Source: Endozoicomonas sp965196975 (lineage in GTDB: Bacteria > Pseudomonadota > Gammaproteobacteria > Pseudomonadales > Endozoicomonadaceae). From it: a DNA stretch of 64,000 nucleotides. Position numbers and translations under genes: made by a program. This document shows, piece by piece, positions 1 to 8,270 of the stretch (within the stretch, counting starts at the first letter, position 1; each line of letters starts with the position of its first letter). Location: NCBI RefSeq assembly GCF_965196975.1, contig NZ_OZ239981.1, forward strand, positions 1,550,001 through 1,614,000, given 5' to 3'. The notes below the pieces were generated by a model. It saw nothing but the letters and a program-made list of their open reading frames with translations. It was not told the DNA's origin and ran no database searches.

Positions 1-1
1 G

Positions 2-310
2 AATGGTTTGAATAATGTGAGCTTTTACTGTGCGGATCTGTCCAGTGATTTTACTGCGGAATCTTGGGCAAAAGAGCATTACGACATAGTGGTTCTGGAT
101 CCACCGAGGGCCGGTGCGGACTTTATGATTGAACAACTGGCCAGTTTATTGCCCGATCGCTTGTTGTATATTTCCTGCAACCCGGCAACTCTTGCCAGGG
201 ATGCTGGCAATCTTGCTTCCTATGGTTTCAAACTTGAGCGTTTGTGTGTGATGGATATGTTTCCGCAAACTGCTCATGTGGAGTCCATGGCACTTTTTAT
301 TCGTGCATAG
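2..310 (+). CDS. rlmD: 23S rRNA (uracil-1939-C5) methyltransferase RlmD, C-terminal part
   Basis: This is the C-terminal ~100 residues of a TrmA/RlmD-type RNA m5U methyltransferase; the reading frame is open to the left edge, so the gene begins outside the window. The segment carries the family's D-P-P-R-x-G motif (VVLDPPRAGAD) and the catalytic-cysteine region YISCNPATLARD, where the Cys attacks C6 of the target uracil. It ends with the usual MFPQTAHVESMALF tail. The downstream order relA then mazG matches the enterobacterial rlmD-relA-mazG locus, which favours RlmD over the related TrmA and RlmC. A 264-bp inverted-repeat element separates it from relA. Confidence 0.93.
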   Translation, partial: NGLNNVSFYCADLSSDFTAESWAKEHYDIVVLDPPRAGADFMIEQLASLLPDRLLYISCNPATLARDAGNLASYGFKLERLCVMDMFPQTAHVESMALFIRA

Positions 311-410
311 GCTGTCAGGACTAAGTTCATCAGACAGTAATTTATTAGAAAGTAGTCTATTAATGGCTGCTTTCAGGTAGTAGTCTTAAGCCGACGCCTG
401 ACCAGGGCTC

Positions 411-674
411 TAGGGCCTGTTGATATTTCGTTGCGAGCTCAGCGGATCAGGGCGCTTCTATGGCAAGGCGGGGCATTGCAGGAAGGCTGGCTGCCTTTCA
501 AAATGCCGCAACGAAGACATAGGGTCGCCCTGATCCGCCCGAAGGGTGGCCTAGAAAAGCGCATCTGCTTTGTCAGACTTGCTTGATGTAGATTACTACA
601 CCCTGCGCAAGTCTTTCGCGCATATGACGCTTTTCTGGGCCACTGAGCACGCAACGAAACGTCAACAGGCCCTA
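411..674 (+). repeat. Structured TIR repeat element, copy 1 (264 bp)
   Basis: Non-coding element with imperfect 35-bp terminal inverted repeats (411-445 against 640-674, 4 mismatches), starting and ending with TA. Inside are a stem at 442-454/526-538, a CCC-GAA-GGG mini-hairpin at 538-546, a stem at 546-561/628-643, and within that a 40-bp hairpin (575-614) with helix AGACTTGC/GCAAGTCT, internal loops TTGA and CCCTGC, and apical helix TGTAG/CTACA. The same plan recurs at 10180-10445 and 29431-29693 with different helix sequences. It fills most of the rlmD-relA gap and ends 56 bp before the relA start. It looks like a MITE with TA target duplication; the function of the fold is unknown. Confidence 0.85.
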
Positions 675-730
675 AGTACCAGGAATGGCGACAGGGCATC
701 ATTTATATAGAAAGAGACGGAATGGAATAG

Positions 731-2989
731 ATGGTCAAGGTCAGAGAGGATCAGCCTCAGCACTTCGACGGCAGTGTCGATCTGGGTGCCTGGCTGAATC
801 GCCTGCAGGAACGTTATGGCGTTGGTGATACTGATAGCCTGAGGGAGGCCTGTGAGCTGGCCCGACAGGCTGAGCTGCTGGCATTGCAGCGGTCTCTCCA
901 TCAGAGCGCTGAAGAAACAGCCTGGCCAACGGGAAAAGGGTGTTTCCGAACCGGACTGGAAATGGCGGAGATCCTTGCAGAGCTGAAACTGGATATGGAT
1001 ACCCTGGTTGCAGCCGTCCTCTATCGAGCTGTCCGTGAAACCAAATTGTCTCTTGATCAGGTTGAAGAGAATTTTGGTAAAGTGGTTGCCGGTCTGATCA
1101 AAGACGTTCAAGGCATGGCAGCGATCAGCAATATCCAGAACCCCAGAAGGCAGGTTCTGGATCATCGTCAGGATCAGCTTGAAAAAGTTCGCAAGATGCT
1201 GGTTTCTATTATCGACGATGTCCGTGTTGCCCTGATCAAACTGGCCGAGCGAACCTGCGCTATCCGAGCTGTTCAGCATGCCAGTAAAGAAAAACGGCAG
1301 CGTGTTGCCAGGGAAGTTTTTGAAATCTATGCGCCGCTGGCTCATCGGCTCGGTATTGGTTATATCAAGTGGGAGCTTGAAGACCTCTCCTTCCGTTATC
1401 TAAAGCCCCATGACTATAAGAAGATTGCCAAGCTGCTGGACGGCAAGCGACTTGATCGTCAGAAATACATTACCGACGTTGTAGATACCCTGAAAACATC
1501 GCTGTCGGAGTCCAGAATCGAGGGTGATGTCAATGGGCGGGTGAAGCATATCTACAGTATCTGGCGGAAGATGAAGCGGAAAAATGTTGATTTCCGTGAC
1601 CTCTATGATATTCGTGCGGTCCGTATTCTTACTCATGAAGTGCGTGATTGCTATGCAGCGCTGGGCGTCGTGCACTCTCTCTGGAATCATATTCCCAAAG
1701 AGTTTGATGATTACATTGCCACTCCGAAAGAGAATGGGTATCGCTCACTGCATACGGCGGTATTCGGCCCTGAAGGAAAAACCCTTGAGGTTCAGATACG
1801 CACCCATGATATGCATGAGGAAGCAGAGCTCGGGGTTTGTGCTCACTGGAAGTACAAGGGCACTGATGTTAATAGCCGCAGTGACAGCTACGAAGAAAAG
1901 ATCTCGTGGCTGCGTCAGGTTATGGAATGGCATGAAGACCTTGGAGATCTGGGTGAGCTGGGTGGCCAGTGGCGTGCGGATGTAGAGCCAGACCGAATTT
2001 ACGTATTTACCAAAGATGGTCATGTGGTTGACTTGTCGGTCGGGGCTACCCCTATCGATTTTGCCTACCGGATTCACTCTGAGGTAGGTAGCCGTTGCAG
2101 GGGCGCAAAAGTCGCCGGTCGTATTGTGCCGCTGACTCATAAGCTCAAAACGGGTGATCAGGTCGAAATCCTTACCGCTCCAAATGCGCGTCCCAGCAGG
2201 GACTGGCTAAACCCTGACCTTGGCTATGTCACCACCAGTCGTGCAAGGGCTAAGATCACCAGCTGGTTCAAAAAGCAGGACAGAGACGCCAACATTGCGG
2301 ATGGTCAGAGCCTTCTGGAATTGGAGCTTAAGCGTCAGGCGTTACATGGCGTTAATTACTCAGAGCTTGCTCTGGCCGTAAACTGTCTCTCTCCTGATGA
2401 TATGTTTGCGGGTATTGGTGCCGGAGACATAAAGCTTCGCCATGTGGTTTCGCTGGCACAGAAACAGGTTGCGCCCGAAGAAGAGAAAACGTTTGAAATC
2501 CGCACTAAGCCACAGCAAGACCGTCTATCGGACAGCACTATTAATATTGATGGTGTCGGTAATCTGCTGACTCAGATGGCGGGCTGCTGTCAGCCGGTGC
2601 CGGGTGATCCGATCATTGGCTATATCACCGTTGGACGTGGCGTAACGATTCACCGGGAAGACTGTAATACTGCGCTCTCTCTGCGTAACCGTGAACCTGA
2701 GCGTCTGATAGAGGTTAACTGGGGCACTAGGCCTGACTACAGTTATCCGGTTGATGTCATTATTACGGCTTATGACCGTCCGGGCTTGTTAAGGGACATT
2801 ACCATGGTGCTGGCAAACGATAAGGTGAATGTTCTCTCCATGCAGACCCGTACCAGCAAAGAAGAGCATCTGGCCAGTATGCTGCTGACCATGGAAGTTC
2901 CCAGTCTGGAAAGCCTGGGGCGTCTTCTTGCCAAGGTCAGTCAGTTGCCCAACGTTATTGATGCCGTTCGTCACCGTAAAATGAGTTAA
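731..2989 (+). CDS. relA: GTP pyrophosphokinase RelA ((p)ppGpp synthetase I)
   Basis: Ribosome-associated (p)ppGpp synthetase of the stringent response; 752 aa, close to the usual ~744. The N-terminal hydrolase-like domain lacks the HD metal motif (LYRAVRE stands where bifunctional Rel/SpoT have HDxxED), so it should be synthetase only. The synthetase domain (about 250-370) has RDLYDIRAVRI and the RelA-type EFDD motif (KEFDDYIATPKENGYRSLHT) rather than the RxKD of SpoT. Then come a TGS domain (~419-480), a zinc-finger-like segment AGCCQPVPGD (~616) and a C-terminal ACT domain (~668-752). The ATG follows a purine-rich AGAGACGG stretch. The promoter must lie in the 56 bp left by the repeat element, inside that element, or upstream of it. 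Confidence 0.97.
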   Translation: MVKVREDQPQHFDGSVDLGAWLNRLQERYGVGDTDSLREACELARQAELLALQRSLHQSAEETAWPTGKGCFRTGLEMAEILAELKLDMDTLVAAVLYRAVRETKLSLDQVEENFGKVVAGLIKDVQGMAAISNIQNPRRQVLDHRQDQLEKVRKMLVSIIDDVRVALIKLAERTCAIRAVQHASKEKRQRVAREVFEIYAPLAHRLGIGYIKWELEDLSFRYLKPHDYKKIAKLLDGKRLDRQKYITDVVDTLKTSLSESRIEGDVNGRVKHIYSIWRKMKRKNVDFRDLYDIRAVRILTHEVRDCYAALGVVHSLWNHIPKEFDDYIATPKENGYRSLHTAVFGPEGKTLEVQIRTHDMHEEAELGVCAHWKYKGTDVNSRSDSYEEKISWLRQVMEWHEDLGDLGELGGQWRADVEPDRIYVFTKDGHVVDLSVGATPIDFAYRIHSEVGSRCRGAKVAGRIVPLTHKLKTGDQVEILTAPNARPSRDWLNPDLGYVTTSRARAKITSWFKKQDRDANIADGQSLLELELKRQALHGVNYSELALAVNCLSPDDMFAGIGAGDIKLRHVVSLAQKQVAPEEEKTFEIRTKPQQDRLSDSTINIDGVGNLLTQMAGCCQPVPGDPIIGYITVGRGVTIHREDCNTALSLRNREPERLIEVNWGTRPDYSYPVDVIITAYDRPGLLRDITMVLANDKVNVLSMQTRTSKEEHLASMLLTMEVPSLESLGRLLAKVSQLPNVIDAVRHRKMS

Positions 2990-3001
2990 ATGACTCTATT
3001 A

Positions 3002-3036
3002 ACTCCCACGCTTTGCGTGGGAGTACCCTCCCTTTT
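3002..3036 (+). terminator. Hairpin after relA, probable terminator
   Basis: A perfect 10-bp stem ACTCCCACGC/GCGTGGGAGT with a TTT loop lies 13 nt after the relA stop, followed 7 nt later by a short T run. The T tract is weak and displaced, so it may only attenuate read-through into mazG. Confidence 0.6.
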
Positions 3037-3066
3037 CATGCATTTTAATACCTGTAGGAGTCTGGT

Positions 3067-3876
3067 TTGTCACATTCCATTGATGATCTGATTATTTTGA
3101 TGGCCAGACTTAGAGATACAGAGCATGGTTGTCCGTGGGATCTGAAGCAGACCTTTGCCACCATTGCTCCCTATACTCTGGAAGAAGCCTGTGAAGTTGC
3201 CGAAGCCATTGAGCGTGAAGATTATGACAACCTTAAAGAAGAGCTGGGAGACCTGCTGTTTCAGGTCATTTTTCATGCTCAGATGGCAAAGGAAAGCGAA
3301 CTCTTTGACTTTGCAGATATCAGTCAGGGGTTGTTAACAAAACTGCTGCGCCGGCACCCTCATGTATTTCCTGATGGTAGCCTCGAGTCGTTTGCTTCTG
3401 AGCAGAAGCTGACACCAGAGGAGGTTAAGCAGAAATGGCAGGAAATAAAGGCAGAAGAAAAAAGACAAAAGGGGCAAAAAGAGCGTCGCTCTGCTATGCC
3501 CGATGATTTGCCCAGATTGTTGCCAACACTGCAGCGTGCCGAAAAAATTCAGGCAGCAGCAGCAAGAGTCGGCTTCGACTGGCCTGAAGCTGAGCCGGTA
3601 TTTGACAAGATACATGAAGAGTTGGACGAAATCCGCACAGCAGGAAGTGAGAGCCAGGAGCGGGTTGCTGAAGAGGTAGGAGATCTTCTATTTGCCTGTG
3701 TTAATCTTGCCCGTCATCTAGGGGTTGATGCGGATATGTCCTTGCGGAAGGCATGTCATAAATTTGATGGGCGTTTTCGTAAAATGGAGCTGCTTGCCAC
3801 AACAAACGATCGGGTTTTTGAGCAGTTAACATTAGAAGAAATGGAAAATTACTGGCAGCAGGTAAAGAGTAAATAG
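3067..3876 (+). CDS. mazG: Nucleoside triphosphate pyrophosphohydrolase MazG
   Basis: All-alpha NTP pyrophosphatase that hydrolyses (d)NTPs to monophosphates; in E. coli it also affects (p)ppGpp levels in the relA/mazEF neighbourhood. 269 aa with two tandem MazG domains. The N-terminal half has GCPWDLKQTFATIAPYTLEE and the EExxE metal ligands (LEEACEVAEA, KEELGDLLFQ); the C-terminal half repeats this with EELDEI and EEVGDLLFA. Start chosen at TTG 3067 because TAGGAG lies just upstream and the next residues align with the family N-terminus. No mazEF toxin-antitoxin pair lies beside it. Confidence 0.95.
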   Translation: MSHSIDDLIILMARLRDTEHGCPWDLKQTFATIAPYTLEEACEVAEAIEREDYDNLKEELGDLLFQVIFHAQMAKESELFDFADISQGLLTKLLRRHPHVFPDGSLESFASEQKLTPEEVKQKWQEIKAEEKRQKGQKERRSAMPDDLPRLLPTLQRAEKIQAAAARVGFDWPEAEPVFDKIHEELDEIRTAGSESQERVAEEVGDLLFACVNLARHLGVDADMSLRKACHKFDGRFRKMELLATTNDRVFEQLTLEEMENYWQQVKSK

Positions 3877-3958
3877 TTATCATTGGTGCTGACTTCCCGG
3901 GGGCGAATTTCTAACTACTAGACACTTGCCAGCGTTACCGTATTAATTCATGGCATGC

Positions 3959-4397
3959 TTATGCTTCTGACTTCTTCGCTAATAGTCTGTCCAGATTATT
4001 GGCGAAGGTTTGTCGATCACTTTGGCTAATGGCCGGAACACCACCCGTCTGAATACCACTTGACCTCAGGGTGTCCATAAAATCGCGCCCTGATATTACT
4101 GTCGGTATATAACTCGCCTCGTGGGTTTAATGCCAGTGCACCTTTTTCAATGACTTCAGCTGCTAAAGGAATATCAGCGGTAATCACCAAGTCTTTGCTG
4201 GTTATACGTTTAACTATTTCATTGTCAGCGACATCAAAGCCAGTGCTCACCTGCATGAATTTAATGTATTTAGACTTAGTTACTTGTAAAAAGTGATTGG
4301 CAACAAAAGTTGTTGGTGTTTTGGTGCGCTCAGCTGCCCGGTATAAAATTTCTTTTATTACCAGGGGGCAAGCATCGGCATCAACCCATATTTCCAT
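3959..4397 (-). pseudogene. yaiI: YaiI/YqxD family (UPF0178, DUF188) gene, frameshifted
   Basis: The first ~110 codons encode a normal YaiI-type protein (MEIWVDADACP, GFDVADNEIVKR, DLVITADIPLAAEVIEKG, ALNPRGELYT), a PIN-like family of unknown function. After the NIR codons the frame changes: the annotated frame ends in an unrelated tail at about 4026. The expected C-terminus (RDFMDTLRSSGIQTGG, then SQSDRQTFANNLDRLL) is present in another frame and ends at a TAA at 3959-3961. Compared with E. coli YaiI about four or five codons are missing at the junction, so a small out-of-frame deletion is likely. It could be a real inactivation or a sequence error. IS66 sits 72 bp upstream of the start. Confidence 0.82.
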
Positions 4398-4461
4398 GGT
4401 AAAACCCCAGTGCTGTTATGAGTGATTATTTTATTCTCATAGAGCCTGGCTAATCCAGTAA

Positions 4462-4469
4462 CATTTCTG
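4462..4469. repeat. Left target-site duplication of the IS66 element
   Basis: CATTTCTG directly left of the insertion sequence; the identical octamer is at 6069-6076 directly right of it. Eight base pairs is the duplication length of the IS66 family. Confidence 0.93.
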
Positions 4470-6068
4470 GTAACTATTCAGCACCCTTCATATAAATCTG
4501 GAATTTTCTGATTTTTCGACCATCATCTTATACTCAATTTTTCTAACAAATCTCCAGTATGGAACCAGACTTCCCAGCTACTCCGTTTACCGAAGCTCTC
4601 CTTAAAGAGAATGAAGAGCTTCGGACCGAGAATGCGCTTTTACGGGAACGTTGCAGCGAACTGGAAGAAAGGGTTAATAAAAACAGTCAAAACAGTAGTA
4701 AGCCACCATCGTCAGATGGTTATCAAAAGCCCAGTAAAAAAGGGAGTGATAAAGGTGATACATCTTCCAAAGAAGCCCCCTGCTCCTCACAGGAAACACC
4801 GAACCCCAAAAGCCTTAGACCATCTTCAGGCAATAAACCAGGTGGCCAGAAAGGTCATCAAGGCTCTTGTTTGAGACGTGTCGCCTTACCCGATTATGTC
4901 AGGCATCTGAAGGTTGAAAAATGTTGCTGTTGCCAGTCTTCGCTTATCGATATTAAACCCACCAAATACATTGAGCGACAGGTTTTTGATCCAGGTAGAC
5001 CCGGAGAATTTGAAGTTACCGCGTACTGGGCAGACGTTAAAGTATGTCCTTGTGGTAAACGGAACACCGCTGAGTTTCCCCAAGGAGTGAAAGCCGCTGC
5101 TCAATACGGAGAAGTGACTCAGGCAATGGCTGTTCATTTAAACCAGTATCACTTCATCCCATATCACCGGGTGTCTGAGTATTTCAATACTATTTATTGC
5201 ATGAGTGTCAGCGCAGGCTCTGTTGCCAATTTTGTTGCCTATACCCATGAGAACCTGGCCTCTACTGAGCAGAGTATCCGCGATGCTTTACAAGAAAGTC
5301 CGGTTGCAGGAGCGGATGAAACTGGCATGCGGGTTGACGGTTCACTGTGGTGGTTACACATTATGCGAGATGACCAATGGACGCTTTACTACCTCTCAGA
5401 AAGGCGAGGTTGTGAAGCAATGGATGCAATGGGCATCCTGCTGACTTTTGCAGGCATTCTGGTTCACGATCATTGGAAGTCCTACTTTGCCTATGCGGCA
5501 GTGCATGTGCTTTGTAATGCCCATCATCTGAGAGAGCTTCAGGGAGTTGTCGATAGGGATGCGAATAAGCTGGCTCTGCGGCTGATGAAATTGCTTACGC
5601 TCTCCTGGCACTTCTGCAAGAAATACAAAGCAGCCGGTCTGACTCAAATGCCTGGTGCAATACAGCTTCGCATTGAGACGATATACGACCAAATCCTTCA
5701 AAGGGCTCTCACGAAGGAAACCGCTTATATGGAAAAACAACGACAGGTGCTTGGACGTAAGAAGGTCAGGAATACCAAGGCCTACAACCTGTTCAAAAGG
5801 CTTATTGAGTTTAAGGTTGAAACGTTGCGCTTCATGTCGGACTTTTCAATTCCCTTCGATAACAATGGCAGTGAACGTGATGCCAGGATGGCCAAACTTA
5901 AGCAGAAGATCTCAGGCTGCTTCAGAAGCGAAGACGGAGGTACCATGTTTACCCGAATCCGAAGCTATTTATCATCTGCTAAAAAGCAGGGGTTGAACAT
6001 ATTTCAGGCGCTTCTTAAAGCGGTTCGAAATTACAACAATACGCCTTTGCTGGGTGCTGAATAGTTAC
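4470..6068 (+). mobile_element. IS66-family insertion sequence, complete (1599 bp)
   Basis: Perfect 17-bp terminal inverted repeats (GTAACTATTCAGCACCC at 4470-4486 and its complement at 6052-6068) flanked by the 8-bp duplication CATTTCTG. The ends begin with GTAA, as is typical of IS66. It carries only the large DDE transposase and no tnpA/tnpB accessory genes, like the single-ORF ISBst12-type members. The transposase stop codon lies inside the right inverted repeat. The perfect ends and duplication indicate a recent, probably still mobile copy. The site is intergenic, between yaiI and the hydrolase gene to the right. Confidence 0.95.
4559..6064 (+). CDS. tnpC: IS66-family transposase (TnpC-type)
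   Basis: DDE transposase that cuts and joins the element ends; 501 aa, full length. It begins with a Leu/Glu-rich coiled coil (~10-45), then a Ser/Lys-rich linker with SQNSSKPPSSDG, a zinc-binding cysteine cluster (CCCCQSSLID, VCPCGKRN), and the catalytic core. The likely triad is D253 (GADETGMRVDG), D304 (VHDHWKSYF) and E439 (NNGSERDARMAKLKQK). The frame is uninterrupted. ATG 4559 lies about 90 bp inside the left end and has no strong ribosome-binding site. Confidence 0.95.
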   Translation: MEPDFPATPFTEALLKENEELRTENALLRERCSELEERVNKNSQNSSKPPSSDGYQKPSKKGSDKGDTSSKEAPCSSQETPNPKSLRPSSGNKPGGQKGHQGSCLRRVALPDYVRHLKVEKCCCCQSSLIDIKPTKYIERQVFDPGRPGEFEVTAYWADVKVCPCGKRNTAEFPQGVKAAAQYGEVTQAMAVHLNQYHFIPYHRVSEYFNTIYCMSVSAGSVANFVAYTHENLASTEQSIRDALQESPVAGADETGMRVDGSLWWLHIMRDDQWTLYYLSERRGCEAMDAMGILLTFAGILVHDHWKSYFAYAAVHVLCNAHHLRELQGVVDRDANKLALRLMKLLTLSWHFCKKYKAAGLTQMPGAIQLRIETIYDQILQRALTKETAYMEKQRQVLGRKKVRNTKAYNLFKRLIEFKVETLRFMSDFSIPFDNNGSERDARMAKLKQKISGCFRSEDGGTMFTRIRSYLSSAKKQGLNIFQALLKAVRNYNNTPLLGAE

Positions 6069-6076
6069 CATTTCTG
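6069..6076. repeat. Right target-site duplication of the IS66 element
   Basis: CATTTCTG, identical to 4462-4469. Just outside it, 6077-6101 holds an imperfect hairpin (GGCTTTCTTCA / TGAAGAAAAAGCC) that belongs to the original intergenic DNA and could help terminate the leftward hydrolase gene. Confidence 0.93.
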
Positions 6077-6185
6077 GCTTTCTTCAGTGAAGAAAAAGCC
6101 TGACCCCAGAGGCCATAATGAGCATGAAGAATAGATTTTCTTTCCTTTGTGCTCTTTACGGTCTCTGGGGGTGGATTTTTGCATA

Positions 6186-7316
6186 TTAAGATTCATTAAC
6201 AGCAGCTAAAGCCATTGAGCGATCAAAATTCTTTTTGAGGAAACTCAATAAATCACTGTATGCCTGCTGCTTGGTCTCATCATCGTTGCCGATCAGGTAA
6301 CCATACTTCAGGCAATCCTTATATTTAGGTCCACTCTTGAGGCGAGCAGCAATTCGCTCTTCCCGGCTTGCTGTTTCTGACAGTTCCAGAATAGAGTCGC
6401 CATTCAGCAGAGGATTGCCTTGGGCATCATAGGTGACTTCGCACCCTGAAATATAAGGGGCGTCTTCTTTGAGCATCTGAGGCGCCAGATTTTCCCAGGA
6501 GTGGCCAGCACCCTGATACACAATACTTTCAACATCGACATTAAGTGCTCGGAGTTCATTCTCCCGATCAGCGCAGGCTTGCAGATCATTTGAATAATCT
6601 TCTGTGCCTCTCAGTGTCAGGAGTGGCTTGCCGTTGGTTGACTGTGTTCCCAGGTTCTGGAAGCAGGGACCATAAACATCAACGTACAGACTGAATCCAT
6701 CCGTTCCGGGAGCCAGTGTCTTGTGGAAACGTTCATCCATTGCCATCCGACTGGCCATTCCCCCGTAGGAAAAACCCATAACCCCAATGCGTGAGCCGTC
6801 AATCAGGGGACTGGTTTTCAGCAGTTTATAAACCGAATAGGCATCGGTAATGACGTCAAACTCTGTGACGGCATTAATCTTCATCATATAGCTTTTATCT
6901 TCAGTAAGCCCCCTGGGCTGGTAGTAGTCAACAACTACCGCTGCAATACCGTTCTGGTTCAGCAGTTTGGCATGTTCATGCTCACGTCCAGGCGAGATAC
7001 CGCCACTGCCATGCAGTATCACCATTGCTGGAACCGGCTGCTTGCTGGTGGCTGACTCGGGAATATAAAGATGACCCAGTCCGGTTGTCGGCTTGGCGTC
7101 GTCCATATTATTGAGTAGAACATCCAGATCAAAGGGGGTAGCGCTCTGATAGTAGATAGTGCCCTCAGTTTGCTCATTCAGTTGAGTAATGGGTTGCGGG
7201 TATTCAGGAAAGGATGGAAAGATAAGGCCGACCAGAAAGGATTGAACCGCCGTTATCTGTAATAACCCTGCTGTAGCAGCAATCAGGGCAAGCAGACTGA
7301 GCATAACTTTTTTCAT
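6186..7316 (-). CDS. Exported alpha/beta hydrolase, dienelactone hydrolase family
   Basis: Predicted serine or cysteine-type alpha/beta hydrolase of 376 aa; the substrate cannot be read from sequence. The N-terminus (MKKVMLSLLALIAATAGLLQ) is a signal peptide or single membrane anchor, so the enzyme should act in the periplasm. The oxyanion-hole strand is MVILHGSGG, the nucleophile elbow is MGFSYGGMAS (G-x-S-x-G), an acid-bearing strand TLRGTEDYSNDLQAC follows, and the catalytic His is probably in GAGHSWENL. It is monocistronic on the minus strand. The inverted pair CCCCAGAG/CTCTGGGG around 6106-6172 may form its terminator, with a long loop. Confidence 0.75.
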   Translation of the reverse strand: MKKVMLSLLALIAATAGLLQITAVQSFLVGLIFPSFPEYPQPITQLNEQTEGTIYYQSATPFDLDVLLNNMDDAKPTTGLGHLYIPESATSKQPVPAMVILHGSGGISPGREHEHAKLLNQNGIAAVVVDYYQPRGLTEDKSYMMKINAVTEFDVITDAYSVYKLLKTSPLIDGSRIGVMGFSYGGMASRMAMDERFHKTLAPGTDGFSLYVDVYGPCFQNLGTQSTNGKPLLTLRGTEDYSNDLQACADRENELRALNVDVESIVYQGAGHSWENLAPQMLKEDAPYISGCEVTYDAQGNPLLNGDSILELSETASREERIAARLKSGPKYKDCLKYGYLIGNDDETKQQAYSDLLSFLKKNFDRSMALAAVNES

Positions 7317-7412
7317 GGGAGTGGCTCTTTGTTATTGTTCTATTGAGCACTCCATTGTCTTGATTGGTTTATGATTTTCATATCATCCAATCAGACGATT
7401 TTTGCCGGATAA

Positions 7413-8213
7413 TCAGCCTTTGGATTTTATCATCAGCTGTTCATAGTCGTAGGTCAGATCATTCATTTTTTTCAAAATGGATTCGGTTGTCACTGACACC
7501 ATGTTTGGGACAAATTTGCCCTGATCGCTGATTTTAAATCCGGCATTGGTGAAATCCCACTGGCTCTGAACCTTGGACAGCTTTTGATTGATATCGGTGG
7601 AGTTCAGTTCAGACTGGCGGAGAGTGGTCAGCGCGGTTCCAAACTCATTGATGGCCACGGCCAGCGATTCATCAACCGACTGATTCTTAATCCCCCAGGC
7701 CCGAGCAATATAGAGTTTGGCGATCCGCTGACTGAGCATCCGCTGCCGACCAGAAATATCGACCAGATGCCCCGCTTCATGTCCCACATGCTCAGTAATG
7801 GCTTTAACAACCAGTTCGCTGCGCGCCAGAAGTTCATCGCTGAGTGTCAGTACAGTCAATGCGTCTTCACGGCTTGGTGCTTCCAGCACCTTTAAGCGGA
7901 ACTCCTGCCAGATGATAGCGGCATCATTCAAGCTATTGCGAATCCTTTCATTGGGCGCGTAATCAAGAAGCTCGAGAAACTGCTGCTCGAAAAGGGCCAT
8001 GCTGATATCCAGGTCAGCTGTCGCTTGATCGGGATTTACATCGGAGCCAATCATAATGTAACTTTTGGCGATCCGCTGACTGAGCATTCGCTGACGGCCT
8101 GCTTTGTTAATGGCTTCTGCATCATTGATGGTTGCCACTGCAGGCATTGAGGTTATGATCAGGCTGAGCAGGGTGCTCAGTATGGCTGAAGTTTTGAAAA
8201 TCTGTTTTAACAT
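7413..8213 (-). CDS. Periplasmic protein with two PilJ-type (type IV pili MCP N-terminal) domains
   Basis: 266 aa with a signal peptide (cleavage near AVA at ~25-27). Two tandem copies of the PilJ/NarX-like sensor helix motif are present: NKAGRQRMLSQRIAKSYI near residue 35 and DISGRQRMLSQRIAKLYI near 150. In chemoreceptors and NarX-type kinases this helix bundle sits in the periplasm and binds small ligands. Here no transmembrane or signalling module follows, so it is a stand-alone periplasmic protein, perhaps ligand binding. The 12-residue core GRQRMLSQRIAK is identical in both copies, which points to internal duplication. The gene diverges from rluF. Confidence 0.72.
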   Translation of the reverse strand: MLKQIFKTSAILSTLLSLIITSMPAVATINDAEAINKAGRQRMLSQRIAKSYIMIGSDVNPDQATADLDISMALFEQQFLELLDYAPNERIRNSLNDAAIIWQEFRLKVLEAPSREDALTVLTLSDELLARSELVVKAITEHVGHEAGHLVDISGRQRMLSQRIAKLYIARAWGIKNQSVDESLAVAINEFGTALTTLRQSELNSTDINQKLSKVQSQWDFTNAGFKISDQGKFVPNMVSVTTESILKKMNDLTYDYEQLMIKSKG

Positions 8214-8270
8214 GTCCGTATCTGTGAATTACTATCGATTTAAAAGGCGGATAATACATGAAAATTGCCT

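Noticed and set aside
439..702. 87-codon ORF within repeat element 1
   Set aside because: It lies across the hairpin arms and is not kept in the other copies, so the element is non-coding.
662..1345. 227-codon minus-strand ORF opposite relA
   Set aside because: Shadow of relA; no family resemblance, and the relA frame is fully conserved.
731..2989. Missing HD hydrolase motif in RelA as an anomaly
   Set aside because: RelA proteins of gammaproteobacteria normally lack a working hydrolase site; it is expected.
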